DNA of 64,000 nucleotides, taken from NCBI RefSeq assembly GCF_024707485.1, contig NZ_CP102602.1:992001-1056000 (forward strand), written 5' to 3'. The position numbers and the translations under genes are program-made. The stretch's first letter is position 1, and every line of letters starts with the position of its first letter. Shown piece after piece: positions 15,366 to 26,310 of the stretch. The DNA is from Thermococcus thermotolerans. GTDB lineage: Archaea; Methanobacteriota_B; Thermococci; Thermococcales; Thermococcaceae. The notes beneath the pieces were generated by a model. The model was not told the origin of the DNA. It saw nothing but the letters and a program-made list of their open reading frames with translations, and searched no databases.

Positions 15366-16547
15366 TCACACCTCGAAGCGCAGGAGCGTTTCGGCATTGT
15401 CTTCGAGGGTTTTCATCCACTGGTTCACGTTTATGTTCTCGATTGGGGGCATGATTCTGGGTTTCGGCGGCTCTTCATTCTCGCTGATGAGGCCGTGAAG
15501 GCGTAGCTCCTGAAGGATTCTCTGCCTGAGGCTCTCCGTGGCAAGTTCGGAGTGATAAATCGCCCCGAGGGAGCTCAGGATCATGTTCCTGACGTGCTCT
15601 TTCCCCTTGTCCTCATGGAGGTGGGGGTTGAGGGTTTCTATCTGGAAGACCTCGACTCCCTGGTCATAGACGTCCGTGTGGGGGTCTCTGCCCCACCTGC
15701 CAAAGGTCTCGAAGAGGTACACCAGTTCGAAGGGCTCTATCGAGTACCCGGTCGAGAACGGCATGATTTCCGCCAGTTTCAGTGTCATCGCATGCTCCCC
15801 GGCGTTTCCCGTGACTATGATATTGGTCTCAAAGTTGGTTGCCACGCCGAAGAGGGCGTTCATATACCTGTTGGTTATCTCGCTCACGCGCCCCCACTTC
15901 TTGAAGTAGAGCCCCTTGGTGCTGACCTTTGGCTTGTGCCTCCAGCTCAGGCGAACCATCGCATATTCGCTCTCGCTCATCAGAAAGCCAGCCGCGTAGT
16001 CCTTCACGTACTCGTTGACCGAACCGGGAATGTAGTTGTCTGCATCAACAAAGCCCACGTATTTGGCCCCGATTGCCTTGGCAATGAGTATCCCTATGAG
16101 CATTCCCTCCCCCTTGCCGCTCCTAACGGCGCCTTTTTCATCGAGCACCTCGGTGTATCCAGCCTCCCTGAATGCCGCGGCAATGCCGCTGTCTTTCTGA
16201 TGGATCATTATTATGCGCGACCGGGTCAGGTTGTAGAAGTGCTTGACCAGGTCAACCTCCTGCTTGAAGAGATTTGGTCCCTCCCTCTTGCTGTTGGAGA
16301 CTATTATTATCGGGCACTGATGGGGTATCGCCTTCAGAACTCCGTCCACCAGCTGAAGCTTTTCGTTCTTCATAGGAATCACTATGGCCATGTCCTCAAG
16401 TATACCGTAGATGTCCTCCCTCGGCACGTTGGTGACGGTAAAGCTCCCCACGTCCCGCGTCTGCGTGTCCAGCTTAATGACCTTCTGAACCTCGTAAATC
16501 TCAACGGCCCCGAACAGCTCCTTGTAAACCGGAGCCTCCAAAAGCAA
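15366..16547 (-). CDS. mpgS: Mannosyl-3-phosphoglycerate synthase
   Basis: A 393-residue GT55 glycosyltransferase that joins GDP-mannose and 3-phosphoglycerate. The metal-binding loop reads [12 protein letters not shown]; other segments ([33 protein letters not shown]) agree with the Pyrococcus horikoshii enzyme as I remember it. That enzyme begins [10 protein letters not shown]; here the same sequence begins at a TTG (16547) with GGGGTGG about 5 nt upstream, so TTG is chosen over an ATG 63 nt further out. It is the first gene of the operon mpgS-mpgP-manC-membrane protein-pmm. Confidence 0.93.
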   Translation of the reverse strand: MLLEAPVYKELFGAVEIYEVQKVIKLDTQTRDVGSFTVTNVPREDIYGILEDMAIVIPMKNEKLQLVDGVLKAIPHQCPIIIVSNSKREGPNLFKQEVDLVKHFYNLTRSRIIMIHQKDSGIAAAFREAGYTEVLDEKGAVRSGKGEGMLIGILIAKAIGAKYVGFVDADNYIPGSVNEYVKDYAAGFLMSESEYAMVRLSWRHKPKVSTKGLYFKKWGRVSEITNRYMNALFGVATNFETNIIVTGNAGEHAMTLKLAEIMPFSTGYSIEPFELVYLFETFGRWGRDPHTDVYDQGVEVFQIETLNPHLHEDKGKEHVRNMILSSLGAIYHSELATESLRQRILQELRLHGLISENEEPPKPRIMPPIENINVNQWMKTLEDNAETLLRFEV

Positions 16548-16628
16548 ACCAACCACCCCGCGATAATTTTCGAAGATGAAAAGGAAATCCCGTAAAAATT
16601 TTGGGAACACAAAATAAAAAGGTTTGTT

Positions 16629-18633
<2,005 letters not shown>

Positions 18634-18666
18634 GGGGAACCACCGTGATAAAAGTGAGGGTGGGCC

Positions 18667-18703
18667 TATTTAACCTTTCCCTTCTATATCACCGGGAGTG
18701 TTA
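18667..18703 (-). promoter_or_regulatory. pgiA promoter with upstream TGM-type operator
   Basis: TATCAC-CGGGA-GTGTTA at 18687-18703 matches TATCAC-N5-GTGATA at 11 of 12 positions. The TATA candidate TTAAATA at 18667-18673 lies 14 bp closer to the gene, so the operator is upstream of TATA, the arrangement by which Tgr activates gluconeogenic genes. The last 3 bp overlap the end of the neighbouring M50 gene. Confidence 0.7.
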
Positions 18704-19312
18704 CACCAGCCTGAAGAGTAGGTAGGCGACTCCGATAGATACAGCCCAAGCTCCAGCGTTCCAGCGGACGACCTTCGAGCCGTCCAGCGGTGGGAACGGG
18801 AGCAGGTTGAAGAACGCCAGCCACAGGTTGACGGTTGCCGTCGTCCTGAAAACCCACCAGAGGGCCGTAAACGGGTGGGAGGTTCTCAAAAAAACCAGTG
18901 CAACTGCACCAACGGCTATGTTGGTCAGCGGGCCGGCGAGGGCTATCCTTCCGAAGGCCTCCCTGGAATCAACGGCGTAGGGGGCATAGACCTGAACAGC
19001 ACCGAGGGCGGCAAATATCCACGCCGTTCCTGTAAGGAGCCGGGTCGCTATGCCAACAAGGAGGGCGAGGAGTATACCCGTCTCCCAGCGTTTGTAGTAT
19101 GCCCTGTAGCCGTAGTGCCGCGCCACCTGCCTGTGGGCGAGTTCATGAAAGAGGAAAGCCGTCAGAACCGCCACGGCCGCGTAAGGGAGGGAGTAAGGAT
19201 CAAAGTTGGAAAACAGCAGAGTGAGGACTAGAAAAGAAATCAGCAGGTCTTCGATCTCCCTCCTCCGAGCATCCCGGGGTTTATTCACGGTGCGCCAGAG
19301 TTCGTAGTTCAT
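18701..19312 (-). CDS. M50-type intramembrane zinc metalloprotease
   Basis: A 203-residue polytopic protein with the site-2-protease zinc motif HELAH near residue 56 and the third ligand in LPFPPLDGSK near residue 174. It has five to six hydrophobic helices and lacks PDZ or CBS domains, so it is a minimal core enzyme of the group I type. Such proteases cleave membrane-bound substrates within the bilayer; the substrate is unknown. It ends inside the pgiA control region. Confidence 0.85.
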   Translation of the reverse strand: MNYELWRTVNKPRDARRREIEDLLISFLVLTLLFSNFDPYSLPYAAVAVLTAFLFHELAHRQVARHYGYRAYYKRWETGILLALLVGIATRLLTGTAWIFAALGAVQVYAPYAVDSREAFGRIALAGPLTNIAVGAVALVFLRTSHPFTALWWVFRTTATVNLWLAFFNLLPFPPLDGSKVVRWNAGAWAVSIGVAYLLFRLV

Positions 19313-19333
19313 CAGAACGCCCCGCGGGGAGGT

Positions 19334-19513
19334 TCACCTGCCCTTTACTTCAATCTTCTTACCGATTACGAGCTCTGCCGCCTTAACGGCCGCGCCGCCG
19401 CTCCCGACGGCTATCCTCACCTGATCCTCCGGGACGTAAACGACTATCTTGTCCTCAAGCTCCTCGATTTCAAGAATCTTGACGTTGAGCATCTTTTCGA
19501 GTCTGTCCTTCAT
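19334..19513 (-). CDS. Small KH-domain protein
   Basis: A 59-residue single KH-like domain with the RNA-binding loop in VGSGGAAVKAAE. It resembles the KH part of NusA-type archaeal proteins. The ATG at 19513 is chosen because it starts the domain; the spacing from GGGGAT upstream is unusual, and a longer N-terminus cannot be excluded. The preceding gap to the zinc protein gene is short. Confidence 0.65.
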   Translation of the reverse strand: MKDRLEKMLNVKILEIEELEDKIVVYVPEDQVRIAVGSGGAAVKAAELVIGKKIEVKGR

Positions 19514-19562
19514 GGTGGATCCCCAAGAATGCTGGGACTCTTTCAAATATAAAAGTAACGAA

Positions 19563-19739
19563 TCAGTCGAAGTCCCAGATGGTTCTGCCCTTATAGAACA
19601 TCATGACGTACCCGCAGTTCATGCAGATGACGATCTTCACCTTGTGGGCGGTAAAGCCCCATTTGCTGTCTATCTTACCCTCCTCAACCTTGAAGTCCGT
19701 TCCCCCGCAGAGCGGGCAGACCAGATGCCTCCTTTCCAT
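19563..19739 (-). CDS. Small zinc-ribbon protein
   Basis: A 58-residue protein with two CxxC knuckles (CPLCGG near residue 8, CMNCGY near residue 42), consistent with a single zinc ribbon. It begins at an ATG overlapping the TraB-like stop codon by one base (TGATG) and so is co-transcribed with it. No function can be named. Confidence 0.75.
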   Translation of the reverse strand: MERRHLVCPLCGGTDFKVEEGKIDSKWGFTAHKVKIVICMNCGYVMMFYKGRTIWDFD

Positions 19740-20440
19740 CATACCACCCCCGCAGTCCAGTAGGGCGAGAGGAATCCCCTTTCCCCGACTCTATCGAGAA
19801 GATGCTCAATTCCCGGCTTGTGGCCGAGGCCGACAACGGCTATGACCTTCGGCCTCTTAACCCCCTGGAGCTTGAGGTTTTCGACTATTGAAATGAGGTT
19901 TCTCGCCATGACCTCGTTGCGTTCCTCCACCAGAACGCGATAGAGGTAGGGGTATCTCCTCCGGAATTGAACCATCATGACCCTGTATTCGGCCATGGGG
20001 TCTGAAGCCTGACCGCTTTTAACCGGGAGGAAAAGGCCCAGCGCTTCCAGGGCCATGAGGAGCTTCTCCCTTCCCGGTGCGGCGAGAATCTTTGAGAGTA
20101 TGAGGTTTATGTCCTCGTCTATGAGGTAGAGGGGAACACCCAAACTCTGGGCGGCGTTTATAGCGGCTTTCATTTCCTCCCCCGGCTTCATCCCAAACTC
20201 CTCTCCGAGCTTCTCCTCGACCTTGGCCAAAACGTAGTTTATCAATCCCTTCCTGCCGAAGCGCAGTGATTCCTCCAAAGTTAACCGCCGGTTTTCGTTC
20301 ATGGCTAGGAAGCGGGCTCTGTCGAGCTCTATAGCGACAGCATGGGGCTTTTCAGTGAGTATAGTCCTGATTACCTCCTCCCTGCTCTTCGGCGAAACGT
20401 GCATTGTGCCTATAAGCTTAACGTAGCGCAGGTAGCTCAT
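19739..20440 (-). CDS. TraB/PrgY-family protein
   Basis: A 233-residue protein with the TraB family pattern: LIGTMHVSPKS at the N-terminus, VAIELDRAR near residue 40, and the C-terminal VGLGHKPGIEHLL. The GTxH and GH elements are the proposed active-site residues of this proposed metalloprotease-like superfamily. Enterococcal TraB lowers pheromone release; archaeal roles are unknown. Its ATG overlaps the RNase Z stop (ATGA). Confidence 0.85.
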   Translation of the reverse strand: MSYLRYVKLIGTMHVSPKSREEVIRTILTEKPHAVAIELDRARFLAMNENRRLTLEESLRFGRKGLINYVLAKVEEKLGEEFGMKPGEEMKAAINAAQSLGVPLYLIDEDINLILSKILAAPGREKLLMALEALGLFLPVKSGQASDPMAEYRVMMVQFRRRYPYLYRVLVEERNEVMARNLISIVENLKLQGVKRPKVIAVVGLGHKPGIEHLLDRVGERGFLSPYWTAGVV

Positions 20441-21381
20441 CCTCTCTCCTCCAGGAGGTTCCCCAGCTCCCAGGAGCCGGATTTGAAGGTTATAACGTCG
20501 AAGTCCCTCGGGACGATGAAATCCACCCCAAAATCCCTGCATATCCGCGAGGCCTCGTTCAGGTATTCGCCGTAGGTGTAGCGGAAGGCCCTGTGAAAGA
20601 GGGCAAGGAGCTTGACCTTGGCCTTTTTAGCGACCTCACAGGCCTCCTCCACCGTCGAGTGGTAGCTGTCGCCCCTGTGGGCTGGATCCAGATAGGTGGC
20701 CTCATGGATTAGAAGGTCAGCCCTCTCAGCGAAGAGCCTGACCCTTTCAGCGGGCTCGGTGTCGCCGGTGTAGACGACCTTAACCCCCTTTCTCCTCGGC
20801 CCTGTGACGTCCTCAAGGTAAATAGTTTTCCCGTTCCACTCTATTTTACCTTCACGCTCAAGCTTCCCGAGTATCGGCCCCTCGCTCAGGCCGTATTCCC
20901 TTAACTTCTCCGGCAGGAACTTCCCGCGCCGGTCTTTTTCCTTAAATACGTAGCCAAGAGCCGGAACCCCGTGCTCGACCTTGAAGCTCCAGATTTCATA
21001 GTCACCAAACTTTAGGCGGGTTTCCCCGAGCTCGTGGACGTGTATATCGAAGCCCGGCCTGAAGAAGCCGCTGTTGAGGAAGTGCTGGACGAACTCGAAG
21101 GTGTATTTGGGGCCGTAGATGTGGAGGGGCTTTTCCCTGTCCCACAGGTTCATCGTCTGGATCAGCGCGGCTAAACCGAGGTAGTGGTCGCCGTGGAAGT
21201 GGGTGATGAAGATCTTTTCCACCTTCATGGGACTGAGCTTCGCCGTGTTCATCTGCCTCATCGTGCCCTCTCCGACGTCGAAGAGCATGATTTCCCCCTG
21301 GTATCTAAGCGCTATGGCCGGGACGTTTCTCTCCCGGGTGGGCATTATGCCGCCCGTGCCGAGGAAAACCACTTCAAGCAT
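20437..21381 (-). CDS. rnz: Ribonuclease Z
   Basis: A 314-residue metallo-beta-lactamase-fold endonuclease. The zinc motif HFHGDH (about 61-66), VVYTGDTEPAE and LIHEATYLD place it in the tRNase Z family, and the insertion near residues 155-205 fits the exosite arm that grips the tRNA elbow. It cuts the 3' trailer from tRNA precursors; both tRNAs in this window already encode CCA. Divergent from the TPR gene. Confidence 0.93.
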   Translation of the reverse strand: MLEVVFLGTGGIMPTRERNVPAIALRYQGEIMLFDVGEGTMRQMNTAKLSPMKVEKIFITHFHGDHYLGLAALIQTMNLWDREKPLHIYGPKYTFEFVQHFLNSGFFRPGFDIHVHELGETRLKFGDYEIWSFKVEHGVPALGYVFKEKDRRGKFLPEKLREYGLSEGPILGKLEREGKIEWNGKTIYLEDVTGPRRKGVKVVYTGDTEPAERVRLFAERADLLIHEATYLDPAHRGDSYHSTVEEACEVAKKAKVKLLALFHRAFRYTYGEYLNEASRICRDFGVDFIVPRDFDVITFKSGSWELGNLLEERG

Positions 21382-21469
21382 GTTCTTAGTTCACGCGCAC
21401 TGATTAAAAACCTAATCCCACCAAATCGTTAAATACCCCCAGAGGGCTAATTATTCTGAGGTGTTGGGC

Positions 21470-22429
21470 ATGGAGGAGATTCTGAAGGCAATCGAGGAAA
21501 AGGACTGCAAAAAAGTTGCAACCCTTCTGTACCACAGGGTTGACGAGCTGGGCGACGAGGAGCTTAAAGAAGCCCTCGAAAAGGCCGAAAAGCTCGCCCT
21601 GGAGTGTGGTGATTTCGAACTATACAAGCTCACCGTTTACTACTTCCACGAGCTTCTCGGTGTGAACAAGCTGAGCGAGTTTGAAAAGATGGCTGAGGAG
21701 AGGGACACCTTTGAGGTAAAGTTCGAGCTGGCCGACCTCTACTATCTCATAGGTGAGCTGGAGAAGAGCCTCGAACTCTACAGGGCACTGCTTGAAGAGG
21801 AGACAGAGAAGGGGAACAAGGAGAACATAGCGAAAATCTACTACGCCATGGCGCTCATCCACGAAGAACTCCAGGAGTATGAGAAGGCCATAGGGCTCAT
21901 GGAAAAGGCGGAGGAGATATACCGCGAACTCAAAAACGAGGACGAGGTTCTGAGGATAGCCATCCACAAGGCCTACGTTCTCTTCGAATCCGGGGAAACC
22001 TACGAGGCAAAGGCCATGCTCGCGGGTATTCTGCCGAAGGTCCTGAACAAGAGCGACCTTCTCGTTGAGATACACCTCAGCTTCGAGGAGATATTCGAGG
22101 AGGACGAGAACTACGACGCGGCACTTCAGGAGTGCCTCTACGCGCTCATCCATGCAAAGGGAACGGATTACGAGGATATCGCCTTCGGCTCGCTGATGGA
22201 CGTCCTCTGGCAGCTGTTCCTTGAGGACGACTTCGAGACGGTCTACCTGCACATGGACATGTTCGCAAGAGCCCTTCCTAAGCTGGCGGACTTCTTCGAG
22301 GCCGTGAAGGCGATAGCCCTGTACAAGGATGGAAAGATTGAGGCCGAGGAGGCCGGAAAGGCCATAGAAAAGGTCAAGGATCCGCGCCTGCTGGACCTTC
22401 TTGAGTTCCTCGGAGAGGCCGAGATGTGA
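21470..22429 (+). CDS. TPR-repeat protein
   Basis: A 319-residue acidic all-helical protein with repeated 34-residue helix pairs, best seen as ELADLYYLIGELEKSLELY and YYAMALIHEELQEYEKAIGL. Such solenoids mediate protein-protein contacts. ATG at 21470 is preceded by GAGGTG; the GTG at 21461 is rejected because it is the ribosome-binding site itself. Partner unknown. Confidence 0.8.
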   Translation: MEEILKAIEEKDCKKVATLLYHRVDELGDEELKEALEKAEKLALECGDFELYKLTVYYFHELLGVNKLSEFEKMAEERDTFEVKFELADLYYLIGELEKSLELYRALLEEETEKGNKENIAKIYYAMALIHEELQEYEKAIGLMEKAEEIYRELKNEDEVLRIAIHKAYVLFESGETYEAKAMLAGILPKVLNKSDLLVEIHLSFEEIFEEDENYDAALQECLYALIHAKGTDYEDIAFGSLMDVLWQLFLEDDFETVYLHMDMFARALPKLADFFEAVKAIALYKDGKIEAEEAGKAIEKVKDPRLLDLLEFLGEAEM

Positions 22430-22450
22430 CCCCGGTTCAAAAGAAGACCG

Positions 22451-23392
22451 ATGGTCCCCATGGAACGGAAAACCAAAACCGCCGTTCTCCTTTCATTTCT
22501 ATCCCCGTTCTTCGCAGAGGTGCTGAGCGGTTCTACCCCTCCTCTGGAGGCCCTCCTAAACCCCCTAGCATTCCCGCTCCTGTGGGCCTACTACGGTGCT
22601 GGCGTTCTCCTTATCAGAGAAGCCTGGGTTCGGTGGGGGAGGAACTACCTGAGGCTCATGCTCCTCGGCTTTGCCTATGGAATCATCGAAGAGGGACTCG
22701 TCATAAAGTCCTGGTTCAACCCGAAGTGGCCCGACCTAGGAATACTGGGTAGTTATGGAAGAGCCTGAGGGGTCAACACCGTCTGGGCCGTGTGGCTGAC
22801 TATATTCCACTCCCTGATGAGCATAGCGGTTCCAATAATGGTGATTGATGCCCTCTATCCGGAGTTCCGGAACGAGAGTCTTCTCGGAAAGCGGGGAATC
22901 CTGCTTACATCAGCGTCGTTTCTGCTGTCCGGTGCAGTGTTCTTCGCAGTCCTGGGCTCCTACAGGGCGCCGGCACTCCAGTACATCCTCACGGTAATCC
23001 TCATGATGGCCCTGCTCCTGCTGGCCAGGAAGATAAAACGAGAGGCCCTCTTTGATGGAGCATTTCCTGGGAGACACCCGTTCCTCTACGGCCTCTCGGT
23101 GTCCGTTATCCTGTTTTTGATATTCATCGCCCTCCCGCACTCCCTAATGCCCCCGGCCATAACGTCCCTCCTGGGACTGCTCGTGACGCTACACTTCTAC
23201 TCAATGCCTTCCCACCTGGACGAAAGGGGGAAGTACGCCCTAGCCATTGGCTTTCTGGCATTCTGGTTCGTGCCCTACGACATAATCCTTGAGCTCAACG
23301 GCATGAGGGGTGAGGCCCTTCTGGGCGTTGGTACCTTCGCCCTTCTTGCGTGGAAGCTGAAGAAAATGAGAGCCAGTGAACCCGAGGTTTGA
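22451..23392 (+). pseudogene. Polytopic membrane protein interrupted by an in-frame TGA
   Basis: Codons 1-105 and everything from 22769 to 23392 lie in one frame and together make one 313-residue membrane protein with about eight hydrophobic helices, broken only by TGA at 22766-22768 (between GSYGRA and GVNTVWAVWLTIFH). No insertion or deletion is needed. The first half includes YGIIEEGLVIKSWFNP, recalling CPBP-like membrane proteins. A TGG-to-TGA change is the simplest explanation. The second half lacks a good start with a ribosome-binding site, so the gene is probably inactive, unless the stop is a sequencing error or is read through. Confidence 0.75.
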
Positions 23393-23395
23393 AAC
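23387..23395 (+). promoter_or_regulatory. SurR-like half site ahead of hypA
   Basis: GTT-TGA-AAC fits the SurR core GTT-N3-AAC and lies just upstream of the TATA-like CATTTTTAAG (23401-23410) of hypA. There is no GTT at the +5 spacing, so it is weaker than the sites at hypF and the CoA-disulfide reductase. Confidence 0.45.
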
Positions 23396-23444
23396 CAGTT
23401 CATTTTTAAGAGCGTGACTCTAAAACCTAGAGGAGGGATTGAAA

Positions 23445-23864
23445 ATGCACGAGTGGGCACTGGCAGATGGTATAGTTAGAACAGCCCTTGATTACGCCCA
23501 GAAGGAAGGGGCAACAAAGCTCCTCGCAATAAGAGTCGTCCTCGGAGAGCTCCAGGACGTCAACGCCGAAATAGTCGAGTTCGCAATGAAGGAGCTCCTA
23601 AAGGGGACGATAGGAGAGGGAGCGGAGATAGAGTTCGTCGAGGAGGAAGCCCTTTTTAAGTGCCGTGACTGCGGTCACGAGTGGAAGCTGAAGGACGTCA
23701 AAGAAAGCTTCGATGAGCGCATAAAGGAGGACATACACTTCATCCCGGAGGTCGTCCACGCCTTCCTCGCCTGTCCGAAGTGCGGGAGCAGGGACTTTGA
23801 GGTTCTCCAGGGGAGAGGAGTCTACATAAGCGGCATAAGGGTGGAAAAGGAGGGTGAGGCATGA
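23445..23864 (+). CDS. hypA: Hydrogenase nickel incorporation protein HypA
   Basis: A 139-residue protein starting Met-His-Glu-Trp, whose His2 binds nickel; that fixes the ATG at 23445, preceded by AGGAGGG. The zinc domain shows CRDCG and CPKCG pairs (about 73-76 and 110-113) with the long archaeal insertion between them. HypA delivers nickel to [NiFe] hydrogenase large subunits together with the ATPase encoded next. Confidence 0.95.
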   Translation: MHEWALADGIVRTALDYAQKEGATKLLAIRVVLGELQDVNAEIVEFAMKELLKGTIGEGAEIEFVEEEALFKCRDCGHEWKLKDVKESFDERIKEDIHFIPEVVHAFLACPKCGSRDFEVLQGRGVYISGIRVEKEGEA

Positions 23865-24589
23865 TCGTTGACCCGCGCGTCAAGGGCATCGAGGGAAGGC
23901 TTGAGAAGGTGAAGCGCATAATCCCCGTCGTCAGCGGGAAGGGTGGTGTAGGAAAGTCCCTTGTCTCCACCACGCTGGCCCTCGTCCTGGCCGAGAAGGG
24001 TTACAAGGTCGGCCTCCTTGACCTCGACTTCCACGGCGCGAGCGACCACGTGATTCTGGGCTTCGAGCCGAAGGAGTTCCCGGAGGAGGAGTACGGCGTA
24101 ATCCCTCCGACAGTTCATGGAATAAAGTTCATGAGCATCGTCTACTACTCCGAGGACAAACCCACCCCCATGAGGGGCATGGAGATAAGCGACGCCCTCA
24201 TCGAGCTCCTCGCCATAACGCGCTGGGACGAGCTGGACTACCTCATCATAGACATGCCTCCCGGCCTCGGCGACCAGTTCCTCGACGTGTTGCGCTTCCT
24301 CAAGAGGGGCGAGTTCCTCGTCGTTGCAACGCCATCGAAGCTCTCCATTAACGTCGTTGAGAAGCTTTTGACCCTGCTCAGGGAAAGGGGATACAGAATA
24401 CTCGGAATCGTCGAGAACCTCAGGCTGGACGATGAGAAGGGCATAGAGGAACTGGCGAAAAGGTTCAACGTGCCCTACCTAACAGGCGTACCCATGTACA
24501 GGGACTTGGAGGAGAAGATAGGGAAACCGGAGGAGCTGCTGAAGACGGAGTTCGCGGAGGGGATAAGGGAGGTTGCTCAGAAGATCTGA
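23861..24589 (+). CDS. Mrp/MinD-family ATPase acting with HypA (HypB-type)
   Basis: A 242-residue deviant Walker A ATPase (GKGGVGKS near residue 26; DLDFHGASDH; IDMPPG). Thermococcales lack the classical GTPase HypB; the Mrp-type ATPase adjacent to hypA in T. kodakarensis binds HypA and controls its nickel affinity. The ATGA overlap with hypA and the HypA neighbourhood support the same role here. Without that context it would be called an Fe-S scaffold Mrp. Confidence 0.88.
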   Translation: MIVDPRVKGIEGRLEKVKRIIPVVSGKGGVGKSLVSTTLALVLAEKGYKVGLLDLDFHGASDHVILGFEPKEFPEEEYGVIPPTVHGIKFMSIVYYSEDKPTPMRGMEISDALIELLAITRWDELDYLIIDMPPGLGDQFLDVLRFLKRGEFLVVATPSKLSINVVEKLLTLLRERGYRILGIVENLRLDDEKGIEELAKRFNVPYLTGVPMYRDLEEKIGKPEELLKTEFAEGIREVAQKI

Positions 24590-24599
24590 GCCGACCAAG

Positions 24600-24616
24600 G
24601 GTTTTTCTTTTATTAA
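24600..24616 (+). terminator. T-rich run after the HypB-type ATPase gene
   Basis: GGTTTTTCTTTTATT follows 10 bp after the stop and resembles an archaeal termination signal. The next gene begins 30 bp later on the same strand, so readthrough is possible. Confidence 0.3.
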
Positions 24617-24646
24617 ATTCAAAATTCTGCGTGGTGGGGTGTTGAG

Positions 24647-25126
24647 ATGGAACTCTCTGACCTCCTCAAAAACGCCGAAAGGGTGGTAATCTGCGGCATA
24701 GGGAACGACGTTAGGGGCGACGATGCCTTCGGAGTAATCGTCGCAGAGAGGCTGAAAGAGCTCGTAAAAAACCCGAACGTCCTCGTCCTGAACTGCGGAG
24801 AGGTTCCGGAAAGCTACACCGGAAAGATAGTGGAGTTCAAACCCGATCTGGTGGTCTTCGTTGATGCAGTTGACTTCGGCGGTGAGCACGGGGAGCTCAT
24901 TATAGCCGACCCGGAGGGGACGCTGGGAGATGCCGTCTCAACGCACAGCCTGCCGCTGAGGGTGCTCGTGGGATACCTGAAGTCCAGAACGGGTGCAGGG
25001 TTTGTCCTTATAGGATGTCAGCCAAAGGTTCTGGGCCTCTTCCAGGAGCCGAGCAAGGTAATCATCGAAAGGGCGGAGGTCTTGGCGGAGTCCCTGGCAG
25101 GCCTCCTCAACGGTGTGACCCACTGA
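24647..25126 (+). CDS. hycI: Hydrogenase maturation protease HycI
   Basis: A 159-residue endopeptidase of the HyaD/HycI family: GIGNDVRGDDAFG near residue 18 carries the first nickel-sensing acid, and VFVDAVDFGGEHG and STHSLPL hold the Asp and His ligands. It clips the C-terminal tail of hydrogenase large subunits after nickel insertion. The large subunit encoded at 32088-33839 has such a tail after DPCYSCTER. Confidence 0.93.
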   Translation: MELSDLLKNAERVVICGIGNDVRGDDAFGVIVAERLKELVKNPNVLVLNCGEVPESYTGKIVEFKPDLVVFVDAVDFGGEHGELIIADPEGTLGDAVSTHSLPLRVLVGYLKSRTGAGFVLIGCQPKVLGLFQEPSKVIIERAEVLAESLAGLLNGVTH

Positions 25127-25268
25127 CCTCCTCTCAGATGAGGGCGAGGCTTTCAAAAGAAAATGTAAAGCTTGGTGTCCCTGCAGGCGGCCGGTTCATC
25201 CTCCTTTGTCCCTCCCCGGCCCGAAGACGGGAGAAAAGTGCAGCGAGACTAAAAAGGCGGTTAATAAC

Positions 25269-25850
25269 TCAAAGGAAGGTGTTGCTGAGCTTTTTCAGGT
25301 CTTCCTTCCTGTTGACGTTGAAGAGGCTGAGAATCCACTCCTCCGGAACGGACTCAAGGCCGAGGTAGCAGGCGTCCGTAGACCGGATAGCCCTGTTCAG
25401 GGCGTAGTCGCCGTCTTCAATCCTTTGCTCAAGCACTGATTGGAATTCAGCCGGATACACCGCATGGAGCGGTTCAAGGTAGCCGTTTTCCCACCTTGGG
25501 ACGCATATTCTTCTCCCGCTTCTCTCGAACCGGGCGATTATGTAATCAACGAATTCGGGAACTATTAGGGGCATGTCGCCGGCGACTATGAAGGCATCTC
25601 CCAGCCCCAGCGCCGTGTAGACGCCGCTTATTGGGCCCAGGAGCATCCTGTCAACCACCACCCGGTAGCCCAGCTCCTCCAGCGCGCGGGCGTTTTCGGG
25701 GGAGGCAACAACCACCACCTCGTCAATGCCCTCCGCAAGGGAGAGGCGCTCGAGGGCGTGCTGTATGAGGGGAGCTCCATTTACCCTGAAGAGTAGCTTA
25801 TCCCCGCCGAAGCGCCTGCCCCTGCCGCCGGCCAGCACCGCCCCTATCAT
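25269..25850 (-). CDS. mobA: Molybdenum cofactor guanylyltransferase MobA
   Basis: A 193-residue protein with the MobA GTP motif LAGGRGRRFGGDKLL at the N-terminus, GPISGVYTAL and VAGDMPL (metal-binding Asp). It makes the guanine-dinucleotide (bis-MGD) form of Mo/W-pterin used by FdhA-type enzymes. It is the last gene on the same strand as the FdhA/hydrogenase operon, overlapping the preceding gene by 4 nt, itself only 23 bp after mnhD, so cofactor finishing and enzyme are probably made from one transcript. Confidence 0.9.
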   Translation of the reverse strand: MIGAVLAGGRGRRFGGDKLLFRVNGAPLIQHALERLSLAEGIDEVVVVASPENARALEELGYRVVVDRMLLGPISGVYTALGLGDAFIVAGDMPLIVPEFVDYIIARFERSGRRICVPRWENGYLEPLHAVYPAEFQSVLEQRIEDGDYALNRAIRSTDACYLGLESVPEEWILSLFNVNRKEDLKKLSNTFL

Positions 25851-26287
25851 CGGCCACCACTTTCCTCCTCGTCGAGGGATATGTACTCTATCGTGCTTAT
25901 GTATTTGACGTACTCGATTGTCCTCTCTGGATTGAACATGTCTCGAATCAGGTTCTGGAAGTAGTCCTCCCTGTCATAGGCGACCTCGTACGCCTTCACC
26001 ACGTCCATAAATGACGAATGAAAGTTCTCCGCCTCCTCACGGACGTAAAGCTCGAAGGCGACGAAGTATCCAAACTCCCTCTCAACGGGCTCTTTTATGT
26101 TCTCGATGAAGTCCGCGACCCTGTTTATCTTGACCGGGTCGTACGGCTCGTCTATTATAACCAGAACGTCGATTTCATTAAGTTCCCCCTTGAGGTGGGC
26201 ACCGTAGAATATGACCGAGAGCAGGTTGTCTCCGTAGAACTCCATTATCCTCCGGAGGAGGCTCTCCTTTGCCGCTTCTATGCTCAT
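25847..26287 (-). CDS. MNT-fold nucleotidyltransferase-like protein
   Basis: A 146-residue protein with a nucleotidyltransferase-like segment VIFYGAHLKGELNEIDVLVII. In active MNT enzymes the matching line reads GSxARGx..SDxDLLV; here Ser becomes Ala, Arg becomes Lys and the first catalytic Asp becomes Glu, so activity may be altered or lost. It lies between mnhD (23 bp) and mobA (4-nt overlap) with a strong GGAGGTGA ribosome-binding site. No function is known. Confidence 0.6.
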   Translation of the reverse strand: MSIEAAKESLLRRIMEFYGDNLLSVIFYGAHLKGELNEIDVLVIIDEPYDPVKINRVADFIENIKEPVEREFGYFVAFELYVREEAENFHSSFMDVVKAYEVAYDREDYFQNLIRDMFNPERTIEYVKYISTIEYISLDEEESGGR

Positions 26288-26310
26288 TCCATCACCTCCA
26301 AAAAGTTAAA

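Noticed and set aside
15552-16595. A 347-codon open frame antisense to mpgS
   Set aside because: A high-GC third-position shadow; mpgS on the other strand matches a known enzyme along its length.
22766-22768. TGA as selenocysteine codon
   Set aside because: No Sec system is known in Thermococcales and the context is a membrane helix region without redox features.
25127-25268. Gap between convergent hycI and mobA
   Set aside because: Looked for small RNA boxes and small genes; nothing convincing seen.
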